Numbered from the stretch's first letter, positions 1-9,034 are shown. The stretch: DNA of 28,582 nt from Wukongarchaeum sp048886645 (GCA_048886645.1 JBHLKN010000019.1:1-28582); one strand, 5' to 3'. The notes: generated from the letters alone by a model not told the origin. A program made the numbers and translations.

Positions 1-1
1 G

Positions 2-3000
2 AGGGAAGAAATAGCTTTCAAAATCGCTGAAGAGATAGTTTTAGGGCGTTTTGGCGCATTTGAAGAAGAAGAAGGTGCAGATATAGCAATAAGGGCGGCC
101 TTATCTCTTTTAACCGAAGGACTTACGGCAGCCCCCCAAGAAGGAATATCCAAAGTAAAAATCAAAAAGAATCCTGACGGAAGCTCTTACTTAGCCATCT
201 ACTTTGCAGGCCCCATACGTGCAGCAGGCGGAACAGAAACCGCTATCGCTGTAATAGTGGCAGACTATGTTAGACAACGTTTACATCTTAACCGTTACTT
301 TCCAACAGAAGAAGAAGTAGAACGAATAATCGAAGAAATCGCTCTATATTCCCGTGTAGGCCACTTGCAAATACCCGTACCCCCGGAAGACATAAAATTT
401 GCTGCGGAGCGTTTACCTGTTGAAGTTTCAGGCGAGCCCACAGAACATGTAGAAGTTTCAGGCCATCGCGACCTTGGAAGAGTAGAAACAAATCGTGTTC
501 GTGGAGGAGCTTGCCTTGTTATCAATGATGGAATTGTTGGGAGGGCGCACAAAATCACAAACCTAGTAGAAAAGGTTGGATTAACAGGGTGGGACTGGTT
601 AAAAGAGCTTGCAGAAAAAAGAAAAGGAGCAAAAGTAGACGGAGATGAAAAAGAAGGAGAAGAAACGACGGAAATCAAGCCCGTTGAAAAATATCTTGAA
701 GATGTTATTGTTGGAAGGCCTATTTTTTGTCATCCCTCGAAAATCGGCGGATTTCGCTTACGATATGGTCGTTCACGAAACACGGGTCTTTCAGCAGTAG
801 GAGTACACCCCGCAACTATGATCATTCTTGAGGAGTTTTTAGCACCTGGAACCCATATAGTTACTGAAAGACCAGGAAAAGGCGCCATAGTCATGCCTGT
901 AGACACAATAGAAGGCCCAATTGTAAAACTAAAAGATGGAAAAGTAGTCAAAATAAACGACGAAAAAGAAGCAAACTTATTGGTAAACAGTGTGGAAGAA
1001 ATTCTTTTTTTAGGCGATATTCTCGTAGGGTTTGGAGAGTTTCTAGAAAATAATCATCCTCTTATGCCTCCAAGCTTTACCAAAGAAATATGGTGTAACG
1101 AACTTCAAAAAACTATAGCAAACCTTTTCCAAAATGATATAGAAAAAGCCGCCCAAGAAATAGAAATTGAAAAAGAAAAACTCATAAAGTTTATAAAAGA
1201 ACCCTTAAAATCTAAACCGGATCCTATAGAAGCCATAAAAATATCCCTAAAACTAAAAATTCCCTTACATCCCTCTTTCACGTACTTTTGGAACAATTTA
1301 ACAGAAAAAGATGTTTTTATGTTACGTGACTGGGTTATAGAAAATAAAAAACAATTTTCAAATAGTTTTATAACAAAAATCGAAGGTCCTTTTTCTCAAA
1401 AAATAAAAGTCATCCTCGAAAATCTCATGATACCACACAAAAACGAAAATAACACGATAATTATCGAAGAACACGCACCAAGCCTCTCAGTCACCCTAGG
1501 AATTTCAAAGAATAGCGAGACAAAAATCGAGCTTATAGACCGAACTCAAAACTCTTCTCTTTTTATTGTAAACCAGCTAGCAAGTTTCCCTATAGCAGAC
1601 AAATTTAGCGGAATATATATAGGTGCTAGAATGGGTAGGCCCGAGAAGGCAAAGAGAAGAACAATGTCGCCTCCAGTACATGGTCTTTTCCCTGTAGGAT
1701 TAGCAGGAGGGAAAACAAGAAACATAATCGATGCTTCTAAAAAGAAGAAACTTTGGGTAGAAATTGTTAGAAAAGAATGTGAGTGCGGTAACACCACTTA
1801 CAAAATAAATTGCCCCAAATGTGGAAAAACACCTAGAATCCGAAACACTTGCATTACATGCGGAACCGTCTCAGATGCAACTATATGCCCCAAATGTGGC
1901 GGCGAATCTCGCCCTTATTCAAAGCAAGAAATAGACCTCGAAGAAGAATTTCAAAACTTGAGGAAAAAAATCGGCGGCTTACCATCGCTAGTTAAAGGGG
2001 TACAAGGACTTTTAAGCGAAACAAAAACCCCTGAACCCCTAATAAAAGGAGTTTTAAGGGCAAAACACGACATATATGTTTTCAAAGACGGAACAGTACG
2101 TTTTGATGCCACCGACGCACCCTTAACCCATTTCAAATCAAAAGAAATCAAAGTCTCCATAGATAAACTAAAAGAACTAAACTACACCCATGACATCCAC
2201 GGAAACCCTCTAAAAAATGATGAACAAATCCTCGAACTCAAAGTACAAGACGTAGTTATAAGCGAAGAAGGCGCAACATACCTCCTAAAAACTGCAATCT
2301 TTATCGACACCCTCCTACAAAAATATTACAACATGCAACCCTTCTACAACGCAAAAAAAACAGAAGACCTCATCGGCCACCTAGTAATCGGCCTAGCACC
2401 CCACACATCCGCAGGAATAATAGGGCGAATCCTCGGCTTCACCAAGGCAAAAGTAACCTTCGCTCACCCCTACTGGCATGCAGCAAAAAGAAGGAATTGC
2501 CTAATTGGTCGTGAAGAAGTGCTCCTCATCGATTCTAGGAACCGTCTCGTTATGCGAAGAATTGGCAATTTAGAAGATGAAGATTTGAATCAGTTTCGCG
2601 CCATTTCAGTTGACAAGAAAGGGGGGATAGTTGCAAAGAAGATTCGTGAACTGGTTAAACTGCCTGCACCAAAGCATTTGTATCGAATTCGTACAAGTAC
2701 CGGAAGAGAGATTGTTACTACACCTGATCATAAAATGGTTGTATTAAGAGAGGATGGCGTAGAATACATTGAGGTGCAGGCTTTACAACTTGGAGATAAA
2801 CTGCTTTCTTTAGCGAATCTCCCCACTTTTGATACTTCTACAAATATTGATTTGATAGATTATTTTCTAAAACAGCCCAATTGTAAGGATTTGAGGATAT
2901 ATGGGGCAAAAGAAATCCTTGCACCTACTATAATGAAATCCGGAGGCTATGCCGCTGTTATACGGAAATTAAATCTCAAATTAACCGGAAAATCTCTTTG

Positions 3001-4675
3001 GGGTTATATTCACAAGGATTCGATACCTTTAGATATTTTTCACTTAATTACTGAAGGGTTAAAACTTAATATTGATTATAGTTCTTTAAGAATCTCTTAT
3101 CGAAAGAATGCTGCCACACTCCCTGTTTTGCTTCCTCTTTCGAAGAAACTCGGTGAACTCTCAGGGATTTATCTCTCCGATGGATTTAGCCATACAGATT
3201 GGAAAACTGGCATATCCAAGTATTTCTACCAGGTTTCATGGTCGATTTCAGAGAAAGATGTCGTAGATCGCCTTATTGAATTCTGTAAGACTCTCTTTAA
3301 TCGATTTCCTTCTATCATAAAAAACGATGGACATCCTTATATCGTCACTCTAAGTGGAAGAATATACTATGAACTGTTTAGGAATATTCTTGGATTAGGT
3401 AGTGGTGCTCGTGAAAAAAGTGCTGCAAAATGTTTATCATTTTCAAAGGAGTTCCAAAAGGGATTGCTCGGGGGAGTATTATATGGTGATGGTAATATTG
3501 ATAAATCCGTTACAGTGACCTCAGTAAATAAAGAACTGATAAACCACCTTGCGCTAATATCCTTGAACTTGGATCTATATCCCCATCTACACAATTCAAC
3601 CAGAACAACCAACTTTTCTAAGGACCCCGTTACATATTACAACATTCGATACTATTCAACCGAACTTCCTAAATTATCTGAGTTTCTTTTTGGAGTTCAC
3701 AAGGACCAATTATTAGAAAGACTCGTCTCTCAACCCCTTGGTCAAAAACACCAATCACGTTTTGGTTGTTTCAACATTGTGAAAATCAAAGAATTAGAAC
3801 GTATCATAGAACACGAAGAAGACTTCGTATACGATTTCGTATTGGAATCTAATGAAAAGACATTCATTGCAGGATTTGGGGCACTAGCCACTTATGATTG
3901 TGACGGAGATGAAGACTCAATAATACTCGCACTAGACGCTTTTTTAAACTTCTCAAAAAGTTACCTTCCAAGCACCCGTGGTGGATTAATGGACGCTCCC
4001 CTCGTAGTAACAATAACCCTAAACCCCGAAGAAGTAGACGATGAAAGCCATAAAGTAGACGCTGGGAAACAATACCCCCCAGAATTTTACGAACTATGCA
4101 AAAAAATGACTAACCCAAAACAAGCCTCAAAAATAATAGATATTTTAGAACATAGGCTCGGGAAAGTCGCCCAATTCGAAGGAATATATTACACCCACGA
4201 AACATCAAACATAGCATCCGGTCCAAAAAGCTCGGCTTACAAAAAACTAAAATCAATGCCCGAAAAACTCCAAGCCCAACTAAGAATCGCAAAAAAGGTT
4301 AAAGCAGTAAATCTAGAAGATGTAGCAGAACGCGTAATAACCCACCATTTACTCCCCGACCTACTCGGATGCATGCGCGCCTTCGGAACCCAAAGCTTCC
4401 GCTGCGTTAACTGCAACCAAAAATACCGCAGAATACCTCTAAAAGGAAAATGCCTAAAATGTGGCGGAAAACTACTCTTAACAGTAAGCAAAAAAACAGT
4501 AATGAAATACTTTAATCTAGCAAAAGATCTCATTAAAAAATATAACCTTCAACCTTATCTCCGACAACGCTTAGAACTATTCGAACATGCAGCAAACACC
4601 CTTTTCGAAACCGAAGACAAAAGCCAACGAAGCCTCTCAGACTTTACTAGTAATGAAAACAAAAAAGAAGAGTAA
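2..4675 (+). CDS. polC: DNA polymerase D large subunit (DP2), 5'-partial, intein-containing
   Basis: Catalytic large subunit of the archaeal replicative polymerase PolD, which works with the small subunit DP1 (not in this window). The reading frame is open from base 2, so the true start lies upstream; compared with family members roughly 60 residues are missing. Of 1557 visible residues, 467 are an intein, leaving 1090 of extein. The conserved YFAGPIRAAGG block is near residues 67-77. A cysteine-rich zinc region spans about residues 593-635 (CECG, CPKCG, CITCG, CPKCGG), and a C-terminal zinc ribbon with CVNC and CLKCGG begins near residue 1468. The catalytic aspartate motif NCDGDED followed by NFSKSYLPSTRGG is intact once the intein is removed. 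A GTG at 257 lies inside the conserved domain and is not a start. The gene ends 45 bases before the next gene on the same strand. The identification is very secure. Confidence 0.97.
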   Translation, partial: REEIAFKIAEEIVLGRFGAFEEEEGADIAIRAALSLLTEGLTAAPQEGISKVKIKKNPDGSSYLAIYFAGPIRAAGGTETAIAVIVADYVRQRLHLNRYFPTEEEVERIIEEIALYSRVGHLQIPVPPEDIKFAAERLPVEVSGEPTEHVEVSGHRDLGRVETNRVRGGACLVINDGIVGRAHKITNLVEKVGLTGWDWLKELAEKRKGAKVDGDEKEGEETTEIKPVEKYLEDVIVGRPIFCHPSKIGGFRLRYGRSRNTGLSAVGVHPATMIILEEFLAPGTHIVTERPGKGAIVMPVDTIEGPIVKLKDGKVVKINDEKEANLLVNSVEEILFLGDILVGFGEFLENNHPLMPPSFTKEIWCNELQKTIANLFQNDIEKAAQEIEIEKEKLIKFIKEPLKSKPDPIEAIKISLKLKIPLHPSFTYFWNNLTEKDVFMLRDWVIENKKQFSNSFITKIEGPFSQKIKVILENLMIPHKNENNTIIIEEHAPSLSVTLGISKNSETKIELIDRTQNSSLFIVNQLASFPIADKFSGIYIGARMGRPEKAKRRTMSPPVHGLFPVGLAGGKTRNIIDASKKKKLWVEIVRKECECGNTTYKINCPKCGKTPRIRNTCITCGTVSDATICPKCGGESRPYSKQEIDLEEEFQNLRKKIGGLPSLVKGVQGLLSETKTPEPLIKGVLRAKHDIYVFKDGTVRFDATDAPLTHFKSKEIKVSIDKLKELNYTHDIHGNPLKNDEQILELKVQDVVISEEGATYLLKTAIFIDTLLQKYYNMQPFYNAKKTEDLIGHLVIGLAPHTSAGIIGRILGFTKAKVTFAHPYWHAAKRRNCLIGREEVLLIDSRNRLVMRRIGNLEDEDLNQFRAISVDKKGGIVAKKIRELVKLPAPKHLYRIRTSTGREIVTTPDHKMVVLREDGVEYIEVQALQLGDKLLSLANLPTFDTSTNIDLIDYFLKQPNCKDLRIYGAKEILAPTIMKSGGYAAVIRKLNLKLTGKSLWGYIHKDSIPLDIFHLITEGLKLNIDYSSLRISYRKNAATLPVLLPLSKKLGELSGIYLSDGFSHTDWKTGISKYFYQVSWSISEKDVVDRLIEFCKTLFNRFPSIIKNDGHPYIVTLSGRIYYELFRNILGLGSGAREKSAAKCLSFSKEFQKGLLGGVLYGDGNIDKSVTVTSVNKELINHLALISLNLDLYPHLHNSTRTTNFSKDPVTYYNIRYYSTELPKLSEFLFGVHKDQLLERLVSQPLGQKHQSRFGCFNIVKIKELERIIEHEEDFVYDFVLESNEKTFIAGFGALATYDCDGDEDSIILALDAFLNFSKSYLPSTRGGLMDAPLVVTITLNPEEVDDESHKVDAGKQYPPEFYELCKKMTNPKQASKIIDILEHRLGKVAQFEGIYYTHETSNIASGPKSSAYKKLKSMPEKLQAQLRIAKKVKAVNLEDVAERVITHHLLPDLLGCMRAFGTQSFRCVNCNQKYRRIPLKGKCLKCGGKLLLTVSKKTVMKYFNLAKDLIKKYNLQPYLRQRLELFEHAANTLFETEDKSQRSLSDFTSNENKKEE
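2498..3898 (+). mobile_element. Intein with LAGLIDADG homing endonuclease in DP2
   Basis: In-frame 467-residue intein inserted between Asn and Cys of the polymerase motif N/CDGDED, the insertion site also used by Pyrococcus Pol-II inteins. It starts at Cys1 (CLIGREEVLL). The block B TxxH motif (TPDH, codons 2720-2731) is present. Two dodecapeptide endonuclease motifs are visible, LSGIYLSDG near 3158-3184 and LLGGVLYGDG near 3461-3490, so the homing endonuclease looks intact. Block F (VYDFVLESNEKTFIAGFG) is clear. Block G is unusual: the intein ends Ala-Thr-Tyr-Asp before Cys+1, where most inteins end His-Asn. By eye its codon choice is more T-ending than the flanking extein, which favours A- and C-ending codons; this suggests separate ancestry. 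Boundaries come from restoring the conserved extein sequence. Confidence 0.95.
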
Positions 4676-4720
4676 ATATAATAAAAGATAAAAATTTAAT
4701 ATTTTAAAAATCGATGCAGA

Positions 4721-5020
4721 GTGCAAAAGTTGCCCACAGAAAAAAGGAAAATAGAACTTGACCCCAAAGCAATACTCAAAAACAAAAGAAACATCTTCAA
4801 AGGTCTAAAAACAAGAACCCTCATTCTAAAAACAATAAAAAAAACACCATTATCCGCGCAAGAAATAGCCGAAAAAATAGGACGCTCTTATACGGCTACT
4901 TTCAACCATCTCCACGCCCTACTACGAGAAAAAATTTTAGAAAGAGAGAAGGTTGGAAGAAAATACATATGGGGAATTACAGGCATGGGTCAAGAAGAAA
5001 TAGACTCTTATTTTAAATAG
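4721..5020 (+). CDS. Small winged helix-turn-helix DNA-binding protein (ArsR-like fold)
   Basis: A 99-residue basic protein whose central part (about residues 33-90) reads as a winged HTH: a helix RTLILKTIKKTPLSAQEIAE, a recognition helix RSYTATFNHLHALL, then a wing LEREKVGRKYIWGITGMG. This pattern is typical of archaeal ArsR/MarR-like regulators. No metal-binding cysteines or ligand domain are visible, so the target is unknown. GTG at 4721 is the longest start; TTG at 4730 is an alternative. The nearby ATG at 4714 is in another frame that stops after 15 codons. An A/T stretch at 4691-4710 could hold the TATA box. The gene is convergent with the thioredoxin-fold gene, with 20 bases between the two stops. 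Confidence 0.8.
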   Translation: MQKLPTEKRKIELDPKAILKNKRNIFKGLKTRTLILKTIKKTPLSAQEIAEKIGRSYTATFNHLHALLREKILEREKVGRKYIWGITGMGQEEIDSYFK

Positions 5021-5040
5021 ACTCTTATTTTCTTATTTTG

Positions 5041-6819
5041 TTAAAAACTCCCTATATTGGCTCCCTTTCTCGCATATTCCTTTATCGTTGAAACAAGTTG
5101 ATTCTTAGCCTTTATTGGAGGGGAACAGAGATTCTGAACACATACGTATGCCACACTTTCATCACTTACAGGATAACCAAGAAAAGATAAAATATCTTCA
5201 TCTTCTAAAGGGTCCAAAACACGAACAATCTTCCGAGGCTCATAAAAACGCAAACTCTCAAAAACCATCTCTTTAACATCCTTAGAATCCTTATACCCCA
5301 CCACATCCACCTTCACTAAGCCCTTAAGAAACAAATATACTGCCTTAGCATAAGGAGATGCAAAAAGCCTATAGCGCCTATAAAGCCCTGTGAAAGAAGC
5401 AAGCGCACGTTCTGCAATCCTTTTAAAATCTTGGTTATCGGTCAAATAATAAAGCCTAATAAGGGATTCTGCGGCCACAGAATTCTCAATTATGGACCTA
5501 AAACGCTTTTTTAAACTACCTAAAGCCTCAGAATCACTCAAAATATCAAAAAAACCTCCCAAATTCTCGTCAAAAAAATCTTCAACCATATAATCCGTAA
5601 TTTCCTTTGCAATATTCAAATAACGCTTCTCAAAAATTTTCTCATAGCCATCAAGAAGAGCTTTCACAAAATAAACATTATCCCTAAAAAGCCCATAAAC
5701 TTGGGATATACCATCAGCAAAATAATGAAACATTCCTCCCCCCTTCTTGTAACAATTTTTCAACAAAAATTCAACAGATTCAACAGCTCGCTTAAGATAA
5801 TTTTTTTCCCCTAAAATAGTATAAGCGTCAAGATATGATGAAATCATCATGCTATTCCAGTCAACAAAAATCGTTTTATCAATAAAAGGCGGATCCCTAC
5901 GCTTTCTTCCCTCCAAATCCAGTTCATAATATTCTTCATCAGCATCCTGACTTCCATAAAAACCTCCCCCAACGTTAAAAAGCTTAGAATTCACATAATT
6001 TACGATCTCTTCTGCTGCCCTCTTATACTTCATATCTCCAACAACTTGAAAACCGCTTAAATAATTCCTTAAAAGCCCAGCGTTCGTCTCAAGCATCTTC
6101 TCAAAATGTGGTATACTCCAATCCCTTGAAACTGAATATCTGAAAAATCCTCCTTCAATTTTATCATAAGTTCCGCTTTCATACATAGAGTCGAGGGTTT
6201 TAGTTACAATCTTTAAAAATCCCCTTTCCTCCGGATTTAAATTGTATTTTAAAAGGGCTAGATCTACAGCTTCTGGATGGGGAAATTTAGGTTGATCCCC
6301 AAAACCTCCATTTTGATCGTCAAAACTCATTACAATTGTGTCTAAAACATCTGAAATGATGGATTCATCCAAAGCAGTTTTACCGGTTTTAAACTCCTCC
6401 ATTTCCATTTCTTCTTCTTCGATTCTAAGAGTCTTCGATTGTTCATAAATCTCATCTTTATTCGCCTTATACTGCTCTGAAACTTGCTTTAAAATCGGTT
6501 TAAACCTCTCCGGAGGAATATAAGTAGCACCTGCGAAAACATCACCATCAGGTGTTAGAAAAGCTGTTGTGGGAAAGCCTCCAAAGTTGTATCTTTCACT
6601 AATATCAGGACGTTGATCAATATCCACCCTAATCGGGACATATAGTTCATTTATCAGATTGATAATCTCCTCGTTAGAATAACTGTCTTCATCCATGCGA
6701 TGGCACCAATGACACCAAACTGCCGTTAAATCAAGCAAAATCGGCTTTTCCAACTTCTTAGCTAACTCAAAAGCTTCGGAATCCCATTCATGCCACTTAA
6801 TAACTCTTTTATTAGACAA
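5041..6819 (-). CDS. Thioredoxin-fold SSP411/DUF255 family protein
   Basis: A 592-residue member of the SSP411 (spermatogenesis-associated protein 20, YyaL) family. The N-terminal thioredoxin-like domain holds WHEWDSEAFELAKKLEKPI followed by the active-site-like VWCHWCHRMDEDSY (Cys36 and Cys39), then GGFPTTAFLTPDG with the expected cis-proline loop. The rest resembles the alpha/alpha-toroid part of the family, including SRDWSIPHFEKML and GGGFYGSQDADEE. The biochemical role of this family is not settled; a redox or sugar-epimerase-like role has been suggested from the fold. The start is TTG at 6819, chosen because a GGAGGT ribosome binding site lies 9 bases upstream. No signal peptide is seen, so it is probably cytoplasmic. 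It is slightly shorter than many bacterial relatives, with no sign of truncation. Confidence 0.92.
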   Translation of the reverse strand: MSNKRVIKWHEWDSEAFELAKKLEKPILLDLTAVWCHWCHRMDEDSYSNEEIINLINELYVPIRVDIDQRPDISERYNFGGFPTTAFLTPDGDVFAGATYIPPERFKPILKQVSEQYKANKDEIYEQSKTLRIEEEEMEMEEFKTGKTALDESIISDVLDTIVMSFDDQNGGFGDQPKFPHPEAVDLALLKYNLNPEERGFLKIVTKTLDSMYESGTYDKIEGGFFRYSVSRDWSIPHFEKMLETNAGLLRNYLSGFQVVGDMKYKRAAEEIVNYVNSKLFNVGGGFYGSQDADEEYYELDLEGRKRRDPPFIDKTIFVDWNSMMISSYLDAYTILGEKNYLKRAVESVEFLLKNCYKKGGGMFHYFADGISQVYGLFRDNVYFVKALLDGYEKIFEKRYLNIAKEITDYMVEDFFDENLGGFFDILSDSEALGSLKKRFRSIIENSVAAESLIRLYYLTDNQDFKRIAERALASFTGLYRRYRLFASPYAKAVYLFLKGLVKVDVVGYKDSKDVKEMVFESLRFYEPRKIVRVLDPLEDEDILSFLGYPVSDESVAYVCVQNLCSPPIKAKNQLVSTIKEYARKGANIGSF

Positions 6820-6887
6820 AAAATAAATACCTCCAAAACTAATCTAAAACCGGTCATAATTTTTACAAAACTAAAGACTATAAACCT

Positions 6888-7003
6888 AATTAAATGGAAA
6901 AATATTTTTTAGTTTAAAAGTAAATAATATTCAGAGGTTTACATAGACAAAATTAGATGGAAAAACATTTTTAAATTAAAAAGTAAATTATACCCAGAGG
7001 TTT
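6888..7003 (+). repeat. Imperfect tandem duplication (period 63) forming a promoter/leader
   Basis: Two copies of a roughly 53-base unit, 6888-6940 and 6951-7003, keep register at a period of 63 bases. Both begin AATTARATGGAAAAA, continue through an A/T-rich TATA-like stretch around TTTAAAAGTAAAT or ATTAAAAAGTAAAT, and end CAGAGGTTT. In the second copy AGAGGT is the ribosome binding site of the TTG-starting TPR gene at 7009. The first copy carries the same binding site with no gene start after it. A duplicated promoter-plus-leader is the simplest reading. Confidence 0.75.
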
Positions 7004-7008
7004 CCTAA

Positions 7009-8091
7009 TTGGGGAGGCCCGAAATTTTGAATAAAGTCGAAAATTTGATGAAGATTGGGTTAGACTTTATTAGCAAAGGAAAACTCGAAGAAGCTTTAGC
7101 TTATTTTTACCAGGCCATAGCTCTTGATCCAAAAAACGCTAAAGCATGGAACAATATAGGCGCAATACATCACTCACTGGGACAAGTAAAAGAATCCCTC
7201 TCTGTTTTTAATCAAGCCCTTAAACTGAATCCAAACATGGTTAAAGCATGGATAAATAAGGGAAGTGTTCTACATGAATTAAACAGAATAGAAGAAGCAC
7301 TAACATGTTTTAATCAAGCCCTTCAATTAAACCCAGAATCTCCCGAAGCTTTGCTTTCCAAAGGCGCAGTCCTCCTTGATATGGGCTACTTTGAAAAAGC
7401 TTTAAACTGTTTTGACAACACTTTAAAAGTCAATCCCAAAATGGCTGAAGCATGGTATAACAAAGGCGTAATCCATCAAACAAAAAAAGAATTAAAAAAA
7501 GCCTTTGAATGTTTCGAAAAAGCTTTAGAACTAAATCCGTTTCATAAAAAATGTTGGCTAAATAAGGGAGTTATTCTACGTTCTTTCGGAAAAATAAAAG
7601 AGGCTATGAAATGTTTTGAAAAAGCTCTAAATATAGACCCACAATATTCGAAGGCATTTTATAACTATGGGAACGCGTTAAGAGCTTTAGGAAAGAGAAT
7701 AGAAGCATTGGAATGTTTTAACTATGCGATACAATTTAATCCGGAATACTTAGAAGCTTGGATAAATCGGGGAGTGGTTTTGCGTTCTTTAGGGAGGAAA
7801 AAAGATGCTATAGAAAATTATAAACATACCCTAGAATTAAACCCTAATAGCGATTCAGCGTGGTATAATTTGGGGTTAGTATTTTCAGATGATGAGTTGG
7901 AAGCGAAAATTGGTTGTTATAAACGCGCCATTGAAATCAATCCTAGTCACGCTAAGGCTTTTGCGAATATGGGTATAGCTTTCAGCAAACTCGGGCTAGA
8001 GAATGCAGCCATTATATGTTTTAAACGTGCAATAAAGCTTGATAAAAGACTTAAAAGCAGGTTAAATATCCAATATTCAGAATATGCCTAA
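7009..8091 (+). CDS. TPR-repeat protein with ten tandem 34-residue repeats
   Basis: A 360-residue protein made almost wholly of ten canonical tetratricopeptide repeats of about 34 residues. Examples are AKAWNNIGAIHHSLGQ followed by NQALKLNPN, and AEAWYNKGVIHQTKKE followed by FEKALELNP. The conserved W/A/G/Y/A/P positions are regular throughout. Such proteins act as protein-protein interaction scaffolds; no catalytic domain, signal peptide or membrane segment is present, so partners cannot be inferred. The start is TTG at 7009, set by AGAGGT at 6997-7002. Upstream lies a duplicated 63-base promoter unit. A second, different TPR gene lies on the opposite strand beyond the TIM-barrel gene. Confidence 0.93.
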   Translation: MGRPEILNKVENLMKIGLDFISKGKLEEALAYFYQAIALDPKNAKAWNNIGAIHHSLGQVKESLSVFNQALKLNPNMVKAWINKGSVLHELNRIEEALTCFNQALQLNPESPEALLSKGAVLLDMGYFEKALNCFDNTLKVNPKMAEAWYNKGVIHQTKKELKKAFECFEKALELNPFHKKCWLNKGVILRSFGKIKEAMKCFEKALNIDPQYSKAFYNYGNALRALGKRIEALECFNYAIQFNPEYLEAWINRGVVLRSLGRKKDAIENYKHTLELNPNSDSAWYNLGLVFSDDELEAKIGCYKRAIEINPSHAKAFANMGIAFSKLGLENAAIICFKRAIKLDKRLKSRLNIQYSEYA

Positions 8092-8191
8092 AGACCTACT
8101 ACTAATAATTGAGGCATAAAAAACAAAGCAAAAAAATAAAAAAGAAAAAATATTATACTAGTTAACTTTCTTAGTCCCATTTCTTTTACGA

Positions 8192-8208
8192 AGGAGGTTC
8201 ATTTTACG
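8192..8208 (+). promoter_or_regulatory. Strong ribosome binding site followed by ACG start codon
   Basis: AGGAGGT at 8192-8198 is followed 7 bases later by ACG at 8206. The stretch AAGGAGGTTCATTT is identical to the leader of the uL3 gene (21401-21414), where the next codon is ATG, and close to that of uL4. No ATG, GTG or TTG occurs in this frame between the stop at 8137 and GTG at 8530. Confidence 0.6.
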
Positions 8209-9018
8209 GCTTCTCCAACCTTTTTTGCTGCAACTCCAATTGAGTTAATCCCTTCAATATCTCTACCCCTTTTCTTAGAGAAAATCAAGGAAGAAAACTT
8301 TTCAGGCGTCGAAATCAAGTGCGAATTCGGAGTAATTGACCCGGAAAAAATAGAATCAAAAGAGATCAAAAACCTCAAAGAAATATTAAATTCATTAGAA
8401 CTGCAACCATCTATTCATGCAACTTTTATCGACATCAATATCGCATCTTTCCACTCTTCAATCCGAAAAGCTTCAATCAAACGGATTCAATCTTGCCTTA
8501 ATCTTGCATCTAAACTGGATGCAAAATGGGTGACCGTCCACTGCGGCCATTTTCTTCCCACTCCCCTTGCTACCTTGGAATCTGCTTTGAAAATGTCCCT
8601 TAATTCCTTAAAAGAGATTGCTTCTAAAGCTGAAGAACTTGATCTCAAAATTGGACTTGAAAATAAAGAATGTACTCGTAATTACAGAAATATCTTTATC
8701 AATGCAGAAGAAGGTTTATGGCTTTTAGAAAACATAGAAAAAGACTGTGTAGGCTTTATATTCGATTTTGGACATGCTAACATATGTAAAAACAACCTCG
8801 CTGATTTCTACCGAAAATTAAAAGAAAAACTAATTGCAGTACATGTGCACGACAACAACGGAAACTTTGACCAACACTTACCTGTAGGTCAGGGAACAAT
8901 CAACTTTGAACAGATCCTGAAAATAAAAACACCGGAAAATATCGTTATCGAATGCGATGAAGAAAAACAAATCATCACCAGTAAAAATGCAATAGAGAAA
9001 ATCGTAAACCTGTTATGA
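8206..9018 (+). CDS. Sugar phosphate isomerase/epimerase-like TIM barrel (AP endonuclease 2 fold)
   Basis: A 270-residue protein if counted from the ACG at 8206. It has the xylose-isomerase-like TIM-barrel pattern shared with endonuclease IV: VTVHCGH (residues 109-115), Glu152 in GLENK, Asp187 and His190 in FDFGHAN, HVHDN near 213-217, Asp222 and His224 in DQHLPVGQG, and Glu249 in IVIECDE. Spacing of these metal ligands matches the family. The specific substrate, sugar or abasic DNA, cannot be told; without recognisable endonuclease IV signatures, COG1082-type isomerase is preferred. A start at GTG 8530 would delete the first 108 residues, including the opening strand around FFAATPIEL and FSGVEIKCEFG, and would leave an incomplete barrel. 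The upstream part codes in frame and is preceded by an excellent ribosome binding site, so ACG is the likely start, or an ATG damaged by mutation or sequencing error. Confidence 0.8.
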   Translation, partial: TASPTFFAATPIELIPSISLPLFLEKIKEENFSGVEIKCEFGVIDPEKIESKEIKNLKEILNSLELQPSIHATFIDINIASFHSSIRKASIKRIQSCLNLASKLDAKWVTVHCGHFLPTPLATLESALKMSLNSLKEIASKAEELDLKIGLENKECTRNYRNIFINAEEGLWLLENIEKDCVGFIFDFGHANICKNNLADFYRKLKEKLIAVHVHDNNGNFDQHLPVGQGTINFEQILKIKTPENIVIECDEEKQIITSKNAIEKIVNLL

Positions 9019-9034
9019 AAAGAAAGGCTAAAAA

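Noticed and set aside
257..259. GTG as start of DP2
   Set aside because: The frame is open to the window edge and the conserved YFAGPIRAAGG block lies upstream of this codon.
8530..9018. TIM-barrel gene starting at GTG 8530
   Set aside because: It would remove the first 108 residues of an otherwise complete barrel; the upstream frame is coding-like and preceded by AGGAGGT.
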